A stretch of 19,566 nucleotides of DNA from assembly GCA_016297415.1 (NCBI GenBank), contig JAEDGQ010000032.1, positions 1-19,566 on the forward strand. The letters run 5' to 3'. The DNA comes from Treponema sp. Lineage in GTDB: Bacteria; Spirochaetota; Spirochaetia; Treponematales; Treponemataceae. The translations under genes and the position numbers were made by a program. The notes under the pieces were generated by a model. That model searched no databases. It was not told the origin of the DNA and saw nothing but the letters and a program-made list of their open reading frames with translations. Of the stretch, positions 1-8,836 are shown piece by piece (position 1 is the stretch's first letter; each line of letters begins with the position of its first letter).

Positions 1-399
1 CACTCCTTTGCGCCATTTTTCAATACAAAATCGGTTATAATGCGTTTGCCCTGCTGTCTTATTTCTGAAAATCCAGAATTTATGTCTTAAAACACCTTTA
101 TTTAACTGTTTCCTACCACAGAAGCCAGAGCTGTTTCTTCCGGAAAAGAATGAATCTTAGTCCACTTTACGTTGTACTGTCCCCATTCCATAAATGCCAT
201 ATCAAAAGCACCAGACCAGGTAAAGGAAAAATATTCTTTGTCAGGATTTTTCCTTAAAATCAGGAAGTTTTTAGGGAAGCGGCTCTGCAGGTGAAGTTTT
301 TTTAACAAAAAGCCTTCTATGCACCAGGAATAAAAGGTACAGCATAGACTAGAGACACAGCAAAAATAACGAAAAACAAGACAGCTGAATATTTCGTGG
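1..399. other. Left-edge stretch without a confident gene
   Basis: No gene can be called here. On the minus strand an open frame without an ATG runs from about 412 down to a TAA at 102-104; its last 55 or so residues (with segments such as EYFSFTWSGAFDMAFMEWGQ) look protein-like but are not a family I recognise. Just downstream, from about 98 to the window edge, another minus-strand frame reads FSEIRQQGKRIITDFVLKNG, also protein-like and also without a start codon. Together they could be the remains of a frameshifted gene continuing to the left of the window, or chance open frames. No Shine-Dalgarno sequence or terminator supports either. Confidence 0.3.
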
Positions 400-2172
400 T
401 TAAACAGTCATCCAGTCCGGTCCCTTTTCGCTTTCAAAAACCTTTACCCTGCACTTCTGCTTTCCACAGTTATCTGCAAAAAACTGCAGGTCAGTTCCGT
501 ACTCGCTCATTACATCATCCGGATGATAGTGTGTAGTAAATTCAGATTCTGTTCCGTCAAAAGTACAAAGACCGAGAGCGCCGTTAATTAAGATTAAATC
601 TTCAGCTGCCGGCAAAAGTTTATCCAGATGTTTTTCCCTGTATTTTTTAGAAACAAAAGCTTTCTGAATCTCCGTAATTTTCCGGGATTTTTCTTCACCG
701 CTCTGGCATTTGCTTAAAGCGAAATCAATCTTCTGCTCAACCATATACTGACTGAACTCTGTAAAAAACTGACTTGCCTTTATTTTTAACGGGAAAAGAA
801 CAGAATTAAACCACGGTACAGCACGCCCCTGTGTATAAAACAGGTTTGTTGCTCTGGCAAGAGAAGCAGCTTTTGCAAGATCTGCTTCGCTGAACTGTGG
901 AGTTTTGATTACGTGGTAAGGAGGTGTCTGTTCCCACACCATTCCAAATTCTGCAGCTGCATCATTCAAATCTGTTCCTGGAAGTACAGACAGACAGAAA
1001 AGTTCCAGATTATTGGGATAAAGGCTGAGGGCAAAATCAATGGAATTCTTAAATCTCTTCAGATTATCTCCGGGAAGACCATAAATAAGATCAAAACCAA
1101 AAGTAACTCCAGTTTCATTCAGATAGCCGATGTTACGGATAAACTTCTTTTTATCCAGTGTGCGATGCACATTTTTAAGAACAGCTTCATCTGCACTCTG
1201 AAGTCCGATTTGCAGGGCACATGGTACGCGGCTGAAAGCCTGTGCCAGTTCTCTGTCAATAAACTCGGCTCTTGCTTCAAAGTAAAAGAACATGCCTGGT
1301 GCTTTTTTTTCGATAATTTTAAGCATCTTAATGGCCCGTTCTTTGCTGGCATTATATGTTGGATCCAGGACAAAAACCTGGCTAATATTCTTTTTTGCAA
1401 ATAATTCAATTTCTTTTTCCAGTCGTTCAAGAGGAAAATAAGAAACTTTTTTTTCTCCTTTTGACTCATAACAGTAAGAGCACTTAAAAGGACAGCCTCT
1501 TGCCAGTTCCCACAAAGCCCCGCCATATTTTGCAACATCAATAGTTCCGTCCAGATATGGGGAACTGAGAACTTCAGTATTGCAGGGTAACATTCTCTGC
1601 AGACTGCTTAAAGAGTTTTTTTCAGGGGAAGCATCTGGTTTTCCGTTCAGAAAATAAATACCTGGAATATGGTAATCCTTCAGAGGGTCAGCACCTTTTT
1701 CCTGTTCTTTCCATATATTCTCAAGAAGTTCAGTTGTGGCACCTTCTCCTGCTCCTGCCATGGAATAATCCATTCCGGAAAAGACGTAAGGATTTGCAGT
1801 AACTTCCGGACCACCGGCTACTGTAATTACTCCTGGAATCAGTTTTTTTATTTCTAAAGCAGCTTTTTCCAGCGCAATGTGATTCCAGACATAAATACTG
1901 AAACAGACAATATCAGGCTTAAGGGCTGCAAGTTCCTTTGCAATCCAGGTTCCCACAGCCAGTTCTCCCGCATTTTTTATCTGTCCGGGGCCTGTTTCGC
2001 TGTAGATTTTTTCAATTTCAGGACTTTCCCGGCAGTAATCAATAAGCCGGGCATCATAAAGATTTTTTGTACGGGAATCATTTTTTACAGCCGAGGCAAT
2101 ACAGGCTGCCCCAAGTGGCAAAGCCTGAGGCGACTTTTCTATCAAAAGTGTAACACAGATAAGCTTTTTCAT
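400..2172 (-). CDS. B12-binding-domain radical SAM protein
   Basis: A 590-residue cytosolic enzyme of the cobalamin-binding radical SAM superfamily (BchE/P-methylase-like architecture). Residues 1-150 form the B12-binding-like Rossmann domain, including GGPEV at 120-124. The radical SAM core follows, with the [4Fe-4S] ligands C227, C231 and C234 in RGCPFKCSYCYE, and later LQIGLQSADEAVLKNVHR and GFDLIYGLPGD. The roughly 200-residue C-terminal part resembles the DUF4080-type extension of such proteins. The substrate cannot be read from sequence. The open frame extends upstream to a GTG at 2184, but I chose the ATG at 2172 because it gives the usual MKKL start with a GGGA motif 5-8 bases upstream. 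The next gene on this strand, the IMP cyclohydrolase-like gene, lies 175 bp upstream, so co-transcription is possible but not shown. The family is certain, the function unknown. Confidence 0.88.
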   Translation of the reverse strand: MKKLICVTLLIEKSPQALPLGAACIASAVKNDSRTKNLYDARLIDYCRESPEIEKIYSETGPGQIKNAGELAVGTWIAKELAALKPDIVCFSIYVWNHIALEKAALEIKKLIPGVITVAGGPEVTANPYVFSGMDYSMAGAGEGATTELLENIWKEQEKGADPLKDYHIPGIYFLNGKPDASPEKNSLSSLQRMLPCNTEVLSSPYLDGTIDVAKYGGALWELARGCPFKCSYCYESKGEKKVSYFPLERLEKEIELFAKKNISQVFVLDPTYNASKERAIKMLKIIEKKAPGMFFYFEARAEFIDRELAQAFSRVPCALQIGLQSADEAVLKNVHRTLDKKKFIRNIGYLNETGVTFGFDLIYGLPGDNLKRFKNSIDFALSLYPNNLELFCLSVLPGTDLNDAAAEFGMVWEQTPPYHVIKTPQFSEADLAKAASLARATNLFYTQGRAVPWFNSVLFPLKIKASQFFTEFSQYMVEQKIDFALSKCQSGEEKSRKITEIQKAFVSKKYREKHLDKLLPAAEDLILINGALGLCTFDGTESEFTTHYHPDDVMSEYGTDLQFFADNCGKQKCRVKVFESEKGPDWMTV

Positions 2173-2347
2173 TATTTCCCGCACAATGCAATGATTTTAC
2201 ATGAATTTTGAAAATGAATTTAGAATTAACTAAACCCCAGCCGGAGTTCCTGATTGAAAAATCTTCACAAGCAAAGTGGTGCATTCTTTTTCCTTCCGGA
2301 TTTCCGACTAGGTTTTTTAGTTTTTAATAACTTTCAAAACTAATAAT

Positions 2348-3076
2348 TTATTTGTTTTTGTTAAGAATTCTTTCTTCGTATTTACCTGTTGCAAGGTCAA
2401 TGTAGCGTACAAAGAGAGAAACTTTGTTTTCTTCGTTAAGAGAAGACCAGATCATGTTTGTAAAGTCGTCAATGTTTCCCTTTACTTCTACAAGTTCTGG
2501 TTCACCTTCAAATGAAGGAAGAGGATTTCCGTTACCCATGTATGTGTGGATAAAGCGACCCTGACCTTTGAGAGGTGCATCATAAGTGTATGTAAAACGA
2601 AGAGTGTTGTCTCCGTTTCCGTTATCACTTTTAAGAATAGAAATTGCATAATCAAACTTGCCCTTTTCTACATTAAGAAGAGAAGAAATGCGTGGTGTGT
2701 AGTTTGGTGCATCGTGTTCATATTTACGAACACGGAGAGACTGTTCAAAAGTTTCACCTTTTTTCATCCCTTCATAAATTGTGTCTGTCTGATCTCCGTT
2801 TGTTACGATTGTGCTGTTACCAAGCTGACGAACAGCAGCATAAATAATAAGGCTTGGATCTCCTGCAATAAGACTTGGATCAAAAGCTTTTGTACGGATA
2901 ACTTCAGTTCCGTTTTCCTGTTCAACAACAAAAATACGGTTACGGCTTCCTGCTGAGCGGCCCATTGTCCAGTATGCACTTACTGCATATTTTCCATCAT
3001 CACTAAGACCGGCTACAATTCCCCGTCCTGGATATTCATTTGCTTTAAGAAGATCTTCAAGCTTATTCATTTTCAT
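2348..3076 (-). CDS. IMP cyclohydrolase-like protein (PurO fold)
   Basis: A 242-residue cytosolic protein of the IMP_cyclohyd family (PF07826). The family's archaeal founder PurO closes FAICAR to IMP in the last step of purine synthesis. The N-terminal block YPGRGIVAGLSDDGKYAVSA followed by YWTMGRSAGSRNR (about residues 16-47) is the family hallmark. Further conserved-looking segments are NGDQTDTI and YEHDAPNYTPRIS. Length matches the family. The ATG at 3076 is preceded by a GAGG/AGG ribosome site, which supports this start over the internal Met 3. No other purine genes are nearby. It could supply the cyclohydrolase step if the genome lacks a normal PurH C-terminal activity, or act on a related substrate. 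Family assignment is from memory of the motif; the activity is inferred. Confidence 0.8.
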   Translation of the reverse strand: MKMNKLEDLLKANEYPGRGIVAGLSDDGKYAVSAYWTMGRSAGSRNRIFVVEQENGTEVIRTKAFDPSLIAGDPSLIIYAAVRQLGNSTIVTNGDQTDTIYEGMKKGETFEQSLRVRKYEHDAPNYTPRISSLLNVEKGKFDYAISILKSDNGNGDNTLRFTYTYDAPLKGQGRFIHTYMGNGNPLPSFEGEPELVEVKGNIDDFTNMIWSSLNEENKVSLFVRYIDLATGKYEERILNKNK

Positions 3077-3145
3077 AACAAAACCTCATAAAAAAATGTT
3101 TTAGTTTATTATCTACGGAACGCTTTAATTATTCAACACAGAGTT

Positions 3146-3176
3146 TTGAGCAGGTTTTAAACTTATGTTGTATAAT
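3146..3176 (+). promoter_or_regulatory. Candidate promoter of the chemoreceptor gene
   Basis: A perfect TATAAT lies at 3171-3176. The best upstream partner is TTGAGC at 3146-3151, but the 19 bp spacer is long, so the -35 is uncertain. The -10 lies downstream of the farthest-upstream ATG of the frame (3165), which argues that translation starts at 3231 instead. Confidence 0.5.
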
Positions 3177-3230
3177 ATAAAAGCCGATGTTTTAAAAGGG
3201 AAAGAGTATAAAATACACAGGAGAATAGGT

Positions 3231-5531
3231 ATGTTCAAACTGTTTAATAAAAACAAGGAAAAAACAGCAGAGGTAGAAGCTGTTCAGAATCTGGAAGAAG
3301 TTCCAGTTGAAGCAGAAGAACTTTCTGGAGCAGAAGATGCAGATATTTTTGATGAAAAAGCTGCTGCAAAGGCTGCCCAGAGAAAAGCTAAAGCTGAAAA
3401 ACAAGCCCGTGCAAGACAGAGCAAAAAATTTGATCTCAAAACAATCAGAAACAAAATTGCCTTTAAATTTGCATGGGTACTTTTTGTATTCCTTTTAGTT
3501 TCATTCTCCATCCTTTCTTTTGTACTCACTCGTTCTATTGAAAAAGATAACATTGACACATACACATCTTTTTCTACATCTGTAGCAGAAAAAACGGCTG
3601 ACGGCCTCTCATACTGGCTGGATTCATTCTTTAAGGATCTTCGTATATTCGTAAGCAGCGATGCATTTATCAGCGGTGACTATGACGAAGCCTGTGAATA
3701 TCTTATAGACAACAAAAACCTTATTGATCCAAACTTCGAATTCATGGCCTTTATCGATACAGACGGAAATATGTTCGACTCTGAAGGCCGCACATCAAAT
3801 GTTGCTACAGAAAAATTCTTTACAGAAATTTATACATCAGGAAAACCTCAGTACATTTCAGATCCAAAACCTTCTCCAGACGGAATCGGTTATGTTTTCT
3901 ATATTGCTGTTCCAGTAAATAACAGCAACAACTCATTCTGGGGTGTTTTTGTAGGTGCTCTTCCTCTGGGAAAAATCAACTATCAGATTACAAAATCAAC
4001 TTCCAGCAACGGTAGCTACACTTATGCCATCGATTCAGAAGGTAACATTATTGCTCATCCGGAAGCTGAAAAAATCATGCAGAACTACTACGAAATGAGC
4101 GATGAAGAATCAGGTCTTAAAGGCTACAAAGAAATGACTTCAAAAATGCTTTTAAGCCAGACTGGCAGTGCAAAAATTTTGGACCGCCAGACAAACAAAA
4201 CTAACTATGTTTTCTACTGTCCGATTTACAAGACAGAATGGTCTCTTGCTGTAAGCCTTCCAGAATCAGAAATCAATGCTACAGCCAAAAAGAGTGCTTT
4301 CCAGATTATCTTTATCTGTGTAATCATTGCCATTATTCTGCTTCTTGTAACTTCAGTTTACACAACTCTGCTTATTCGTCCTCTTACAAAACTTAAGGAT
4401 TCCATCATCGAAATTGCCTCTGGTGATGCTGACCTTACAAAGAAAATTGACGTTAAAACAAAAAATGAAATTGGTGATGTAGTACGGGGTTTCAATACAT
4501 TTACAGAAAATCTGCGCCACATTATCCGCCGCATTAAAGAATCAAAGGAAAGACTTGCAGTTGTTGACCTTGATATGGCAAAAACTTCTGAAAACACCGG
4601 TGACTCAATTAAAGAAATCCTTGGTCACCTCCATAATGTAAGTTCAAAAATCGATTATCAAGGAACTACTGTAGAAGAAACTGCCGGAAAAGTAAGCCAG
4701 ATTGCCGGTGGAATCGAATCCCTTAACTCTCTTATTGAAAACCAGTCTTCTGGAGTTACACAGGCCAGTGCAGCCGTAGAAGAAATGCTTGGAAACATCG
4801 TCTCTGTAACAAGAAGTACAGAACACATGGTTGAATCCTTTACAGATCTGGAACGAAACACAAATGCCGGAATTACAAAACAGAACAGTGTAAACGAACA
4901 GATTCAGCGCATTCAGGAACAGTCTCGTGCCCTTATGGAAGCCAACAAGACAATTTCCAAGATTGCATCAGAAACAAACCTTCTTGCCATGAACGCCTCA
5001 ATCGAAGCTGCTCACGCAGGATCAGCAGGTCGCGGTTTCTCTGTAGTTGCTGACGAAATTCATGTTCTTTCTGAAACATCAAGTAAACAGTCAAAGAAGA
5101 TTCGTGATGAACTTCAGTCTATTCAGGAATCAATCGAAGATGTTGTAATGTCTTCTGCTGAAGCAAAACAGTCTTTCCAGGCCGTTACAAGCAAGATTCA
5201 CGAAACAGACCAGCTGGTACAACAGATTAAAGCTGCCATGGAAGAAAGCGAAATCGGTTCAAGACAGATTACAGATGCACTTAAGATGATGAATGACTCT
5301 ACTTCTGAAGTACGCTCTGCATCTGGAACAATGTCTGCAGGTAACAAGGCAATTCTTGATCAGGTTAAAAACCTTCAGTTTGCTACAAACGAAATCAAAT
5401 CAAGTATGTCTGAAATGGCAAACTGTGCTAACCTTATTCAGACTAACGGTCAGACCCTTACAACAATCTCTGCTACTATGCAGGATTCAATTGCCAAGAT
5501 TGGTAACCAGATTGACTTGTTCAAAGTCTGA
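3231..5531 (+). CDS. Methyl-accepting chemotaxis protein (dCache receptor)
   Basis: A 766-residue transmembrane chemoreceptor that signals to CheA/CheW. In order: a charged Ala/Glu/Lys-rich cytoplasmic tail (1-78), TM1 (about 79-101), a periplasmic dCache_1 sensor (about 105-350), TM2 (about 357-382), HAMP (about 383-436) and the methyl-accepting signalling domain to the end. The hairpin tip is intact (IASETNLLAMNASIEAAHAG, 578-597, then GRGFSVVADEI). I do not see the RxWY amino-acid-binding motif of amino-acid-sensing dCache domains, so the ligand is unknown. No C-terminal CheR-tethering pentapeptide is visible. The ATG at 3231 has AGGAGA six bases upstream; an earlier in-frame ATG at 3165 precedes the -10 box and has no ribosome site. 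The FAD enzyme gene starts 20 bp after the stop and is probably co-transcribed. Confidence 0.95.
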   Translation: MFKLFNKNKEKTAEVEAVQNLEEVPVEAEELSGAEDADIFDEKAAAKAAQRKAKAEKQARARQSKKFDLKTIRNKIAFKFAWVLFVFLLVSFSILSFVLTRSIEKDNIDTYTSFSTSVAEKTADGLSYWLDSFFKDLRIFVSSDAFISGDYDEACEYLIDNKNLIDPNFEFMAFIDTDGNMFDSEGRTSNVATEKFFTEIYTSGKPQYISDPKPSPDGIGYVFYIAVPVNNSNNSFWGVFVGALPLGKINYQITKSTSSNGSYTYAIDSEGNIIAHPEAEKIMQNYYEMSDEESGLKGYKEMTSKMLLSQTGSAKILDRQTNKTNYVFYCPIYKTEWSLAVSLPESEINATAKKSAFQIIFICVIIAIILLLVTSVYTTLLIRPLTKLKDSIIEIASGDADLTKKIDVKTKNEIGDVVRGFNTFTENLRHIIRRIKESKERLAVVDLDMAKTSENTGDSIKEILGHLHNVSSKIDYQGTTVEETAGKVSQIAGGIESLNSLIENQSSGVTQASAAVEEMLGNIVSVTRSTEHMVESFTDLERNTNAGITKQNSVNEQIQRIQEQSRALMEANKTISKIASETNLLAMNASIEAAHAGSAGRGFSVVADEIHVLSETSSKQSKKIRDELQSIQESIEDVVMSSAEAKQSFQAVTSKIHETDQLVQQIKAAMEESEIGSRQITDALKMMNDSTSEVRSASGTMSAGNKAILDQVKNLQFATNEIKSSMSEMANCANLIQTNGQTLTTISATMQDSIAKIGNQIDLFKV

Positions 5532-5551
5532 TCAGTAAATATAATGACGGC

Positions 5552-7162
5552 ATGACTTGTGAACTTTCAATCACCCTCATGCCTGAAGAAGAAAACAATC
5601 AGGCTATAATCAATTCAAAAATCCGTTCAGTCCTTGCTCAGAAAAATATTGACTGCAGGGACCAGAAAATTTCCCCGGTTTTCATTAAAAAATCCATTGA
5701 TGCCCGCCATTCACAGATTAAAATCATTATGCGTTTTAAGGTGTACATCGGCGAAGAACCTGTAGATGAAGAAAATGTTGCCCTCACCTGGAAAAAAGCC
5801 AATGGCAGCAAAAAAGTAATCATCATCGGATCAGGACCAGCAGGTCTTTATGCAGCTTTCCGTCTCTTTGAAAGCGGCATTAAACCAATAATCATAGAAC
5901 GGGGGAATCCTGCCAGCCGCCGTGCAAAAGACATTAACCAGCTTACAGTTGAAGGAGAACTGAACGAAAACTCTAACTTCTGTTTTGGTGCAGGTGGAGC
6001 CGGAACTTTCTCTGACGGAAAACTCTATACCCGTTCAAACAAACGTGGTGATATATACAAAATTTACCGCATTTTTGTTGAGTTCGGTGCAAATCCAAAC
6101 ATTCTTACAGATGCTCATCCACACATTGGAACAGACAAACTTCCTGGAATTATTGACCGTATGGGTCAGAAGATTCAGGAACTTGGTGGAGAAATCCATT
6201 TTAACACCCTTTGTACAAACCTTATTACAGAACGCAGCAATGGTCAGCTTCGTACAACAGGTGTAGTTGTAAAAAATCTTGAAACCGGAGAAGAAAGCAG
6301 AATCACAGGAGATGCTGTTATTCTTGCAACAGGTCATTCTGCAGGAAACATTTACAAAATGCTGGCAAAAATTGAACCTGCCAGTCTTGAAGCAAAAACT
6401 TTCGCTGTGGGTGTCCGCGTTGAACATCCCCGTACTTTAATCGACAACATTCAGTTCCATGGTCAGGAAATGCCTCATGCCGCTGAATACCGTCTTACAA
6501 CACAGGTTGAAGAAAGAGGTGTTTACAGTTTCTGTATGTGCCCGGGCGGTTACGTAGTTCCTTGTGCCACAAGCAGAGATCAGATTGTTGTAAACGGAAT
6601 GAGTTCCTCAGGCCGTAACAGTCAATGGTCAAACGCTGCAATTGTAGTAGAACGAAGACCTGAAGACATACCATCACAGTTTGTTCAGCAGGCTCAGGCA
6701 GACGGTTGTCCTGCTCTTGCAGGCCTTTACTGGAGAACCTGGCTTGAAAAACTTACACAGGAAAACGGAAACGGTCAGTATGCACCTGCACAGCGCCTTA
6801 CAGACTTCCTGAATCACAAGGACAGCAAAAATCTACCTGTAACAAGCTACAAACCGGGAGTTGTTGCCAGCCGTCTGGATAAATGGCTTCCACAGGATAT
6901 TAGCACACGACTTCAAACTGCCTTTAAGGATTTTAACCGCAGTATGAAAGGTTTTGTCTGTGATGATGCACTTTTAATTGCTTCAGAAACAAGAACAAGT
7001 ACACCTGTCAGAATTTTAAGAAACAAAGAAACCCTGGAATGTAACGTAATAAAAGGCCTCTATCCTTGCGGTGAAGGCAGCGGTTACTCAGGCGGAATCG
7101 GCAGCAGTGCCATGGACGGCGAAAGAGTAGCAAAAGCCATCTCAGAAGAACTCTGCAAATAA
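5552..7162 (+). CDS. FAD-dependent dehydrogenase (COG2509 type)
   Basis: A 536-residue cytosolic flavoprotein of the uncharacterised NAD(FAD)-utilising dehydrogenase family. An N-terminal domain of about 85 residues precedes the dinucleotide-binding fold: IIGSGPAGLYAAFRL around residues 91-105 and the acidic end of strand 2 in IIIERG. Family landmarks follow: FCFGAGGAGTFSDGKLYTR, VILATGHSAG and, near the C-terminus, LYPCGEGSGYSGGIGSSAMD, the second FAD contact. Length is normal for the family. The substrate is unknown. The ATG at 5552 has no good Shine-Dalgarno sequence and follows the chemoreceptor stop by 20 bp, suggesting a shared transcript. The stop codon runs directly into the first copy of the GGGCTGTCC palindromic element, which probably terminates this transcript. 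Confidence 0.93.
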   Translation: MTCELSITLMPEEENNQAIINSKIRSVLAQKNIDCRDQKISPVFIKKSIDARHSQIKIIMRFKVYIGEEPVDEENVALTWKKANGSKKVIIIGSGPAGLYAAFRLFESGIKPIIIERGNPASRRAKDINQLTVEGELNENSNFCFGAGGAGTFSDGKLYTRSNKRGDIYKIYRIFVEFGANPNILTDAHPHIGTDKLPGIIDRMGQKIQELGGEIHFNTLCTNLITERSNGQLRTTGVVVKNLETGEESRITGDAVILATGHSAGNIYKMLAKIEPASLEAKTFAVGVRVEHPRTLIDNIQFHGQEMPHAAEYRLTTQVEERGVYSFCMCPGGYVVPCATSRDQIVVNGMSSSGRNSQWSNAAIVVERRPEDIPSQFVQQAQADGCPALAGLYWRTWLEKLTQENGNGQYAPAQRLTDFLNHKDSKNLPVTSYKPGVVASRLDKWLPQDISTRLQTAFKDFNRSMKGFVCDDALLIASETRTSTPVRILRNKETLECNVIKGLYPCGEGSGYSGGIGSSAMDGERVAKAISEELCK

Positions 7163-7357
7163 AAAAGGGCTGTCCAATATGTTTGTATTGCGGTGGTTGA
7201 GCTTGTCGAAACCACCACATTTAGTGTTATAGTCATTTCGACAGGTGGTTCCTGAGCCTGTCGAAGGGTGGTTTCTGAGCCTGTCGAAGGGTGGTTCCTG
7301 AGCCTGTCGAAGGGCTCAATGACCACTACAATTTATACTTTTGGGACAGCCTTTTTT
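7161..7357. repeat. GGGCTGTCC palindromic element, copy 1
   Basis: The element is bounded by inverted ends: A-run plus GGGCTGTCC (7161-7175) and GGGACAGCC plus T-run (7343-7357), an ideal bidirectional terminator if the ends pair. Inside is GGTGGTT...AACCACC (a hairpin with GAGCTTGTCG as loop), then ATTTAGTG, then three 23-bp tandem units. It fills the space between the convergent FAD dehydrogenase and ABC ATPase genes. The other copies are at 11474-11640 and 13661-13783. There is no coding capacity of note. Confidence 0.85.
7244..7312. repeat. Three 23-bp tandem units inside copy 1
   Basis: Units at 7244-7266, 7267-7289 and 7290-7312 begin GGTGGTT and end GAGCCTGTCGAAG; they differ at one position (TTCC versus TTTC). 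The GAGCCTGTCGAAGG core is partly self-complementary. In copy 2 the same core is arranged as a perfect inverted repeat instead. Units abut without spacers. Confidence 0.9.
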
Positions 7358-7365
7358 GTCAAAGA

Positions 7366-8124
7366 CTACAGTACGCTTTTAAGGAACTGCTTAAGACGTT
7401 CACTCTTTGGATTGTTAAAAATCTCTTCCGGAGTTCCGATTTCACCAATTTTTCCGTCTTCCATAAATACAACACGGTCAGCAACTTCACGGGCAAAGCC
7501 CATTTCGTGAGTTACAACAATCATTGTCATACCGGCTTCGGCCAGTTTTTTCATAACAGCAAGAACTTCACCAACAAGTTCAGGATCCAGAGCCGATGTT
7601 GGTTCATCAAAAAGCATAATCTTAGGTTCCATAGCAAGGGCCCGGGCAATAGCAACACGCTGCTGCTGTCCACCAGAAAGGCGGCTTGGATATTCATTAG
7701 CCTTAGCTTCAAGACCTACCATCTGAAGAAGTTGAAGTGCCTTTTCTTTTGATTCAAGCTTGTTCTTTTTTACAACATGAACAGGAGCAAGCATTACATT
7801 TTCAAGAACAGTTTTATGAGGGAACAGGTTAAATCTCTGAAAAACCATTCCCATTTCAAGAAGCATCTTATTTTCTTCTGCTTTTGACATTCTGAATTTG
7901 CACAAACCATCTTCGTATTCGTTCATAAGATTATCTTCAATCCAGATTTTCCCGTTATCAATATGTTCCAGATGGTTAAGAGTTCTGAGGAATGTAGATT
8001 TACCGGCTCCAGAAGGTCCGATAATACAAACAACTTCCTGAGGTGCAACTTCCAGAGAAACATTTTTCAATACATGCAGGTCGCCAAAGTTTGTACAGAT
8101 ATTTTCAGTTTTAATCATACTCAT
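7366..8124 (-). CDS. Polar amino-acid ABC transporter, ATPase
   Basis: A 252-residue cytoplasmic ATPase that drives import by the adjacent permease, of the GlnQ/HisP/ArtP group. Visible motifs are Walker A GPSGAGKS (36-43), the Q-loop region MVFQRFNLFPH, the signature LSGGQQQR (149-156), Walker B IMLFDEP with the catalytic Glu (169-175), the D-loop SALD and the switch His in VTHEMGFAREVADRV. Length is standard. A run of about 18 extra residues (YEDGLCKFRMSKAEENKMLL) before the Q-loop is longer than in the second ATPase of this window. The start ATG at 8124 has GGGAGG eight or so bases upstream. It is the last gene of the operon after binding protein and permease, and the stop is followed by repeat copy 1, which can terminate the operon. 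Confidence 0.95.
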   Translation of the reverse strand: MSMIKTENICTNFGDLHVLKNVSLEVAPQEVVCIIGPSGAGKSTFLRTLNHLEHIDNGKIWIEDNLMNEYEDGLCKFRMSKAEENKMLLEMGMVFQRFNLFPHKTVLENVMLAPVHVVKKNKLESKEKALQLLQMVGLEAKANEYPSRLSGGQQQRVAIARALAMEPKIMLFDEPTSALDPELVGEVLAVMKKLAEAGMTMIVVTHEMGFAREVADRVVFMEDGKIGEIGTPEEIFNNPKSERLKQFLKSVL

Positions 8125-8145
8125 TTTCTAATCCTCCCTTCACCA

Positions 8146-8808
8146 TTACTCGTAAACCGAGAATTTCTTTTCTGTTTTGTTAAATACATAGCTGAACACA
8201 GCTGTAATAATCAGATACAGAACCATGGCAGGAAGATAAACAAGTTCGTTACCTGAACTTGATGCAATACTTCTTGTGATTTTTGTAATATCTTCAAGGG
8301 CAATGAGGGAAACAAGAGAAGCATCCTTCAAAACCATAATAAATTCATTACCAATAGAAGGAATAAGACGGCGGACAGACTGTGGAACAATTACAAGAGC
8401 CATAGTCTGAAAATAATTCATACCCAGAACACGGCTGGCTTCATACTGTCCTTTATCAATAGACTGAATTGCACCGCGGATATATTCAGCCATGTAAGCT
8501 GCAGAGTTAAGTGTAAAAGCAATAAATGCAGCAAGAAATTTATTGCGCAAAGTTAATGCAGGAAAAAGCTTCGGAAGTCCGAAGTATAAAAAGTACAACT
8601 GCATAAGAAGTGGAGTTCCACGGAAAAAGAAAATATAAACGCTGCTGAGTTTATTAATAATCACATTCTTTGAAATTTTACCCAAAGCCAGTAAAAGACC
8701 GAAAACAGTTCCGGCACCAACTGATGCGATAGTAAGAAGAATTGTGATTTTTGCACCGCCAAGCAGAGCAGGAATCCATCCGATTATTTTTGCAATAGCA
8801 GCTTCCAT
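8146..8808 (-). CDS. Polar amino-acid ABC transporter, permease
   Basis: A 220-residue inner-membrane permease of the HisM/GlnP (His/Glu/Gln/Arg/opine) family. It probably works as a homodimer, since only one permease gene is present. About five hydrophobic segments are visible. The family blocks are YIFFFRGTPLLMQLYFLYFG and the ATPase-coupling EAA-type loop EASRVLGMNYFQTMALVIVP. ATG at 8808 has AGGAG upstream. It is separated from the ATPase by 21 bp and from the upstream binding-protein gene by 111 bp, a gap that contains a stem-loop (see 8837-8896). Confidence 0.94.
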   Translation of the reverse strand: MEAAIAKIIGWIPALLGGAKITILLTIASVGAGTVFGLLLALGKISKNVIINKLSSVYIFFFRGTPLLMQLYFLYFGLPKLFPALTLRNKFLAAFIAFTLNSAAYMAEYIRGAIQSIDKGQYEASRVLGMNYFQTMALVIVPQSVRRLIPSIGNEFIMVLKDASLVSLIALEDITKITRSIASSSGNELVYLPAMVLYLIITAVFSYVFNKTEKKFSVYE

Positions 8809-8836
8809 GTCTAAAAACTCCTGAATAACTGTAATT

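Noticed and set aside
2320..2343. Terminator between the IMP cyclohydrolase-like and radical SAM genes
   Set aside because: A TTAGTTTT/AAAACTAA hairpin exists but it is AT-only and not followed by a T-run on the minus strand.
3165..3230. Longer chemoreceptor start at 3165
   Set aside because: That ATG lies upstream of the TATAAT and has no ribosome site; 3231 has a strong one.
7244..7312. CRISPR array
   Set aside because: The 23-bp units abut without spacers, there are only three, and no cas gene is in the window.
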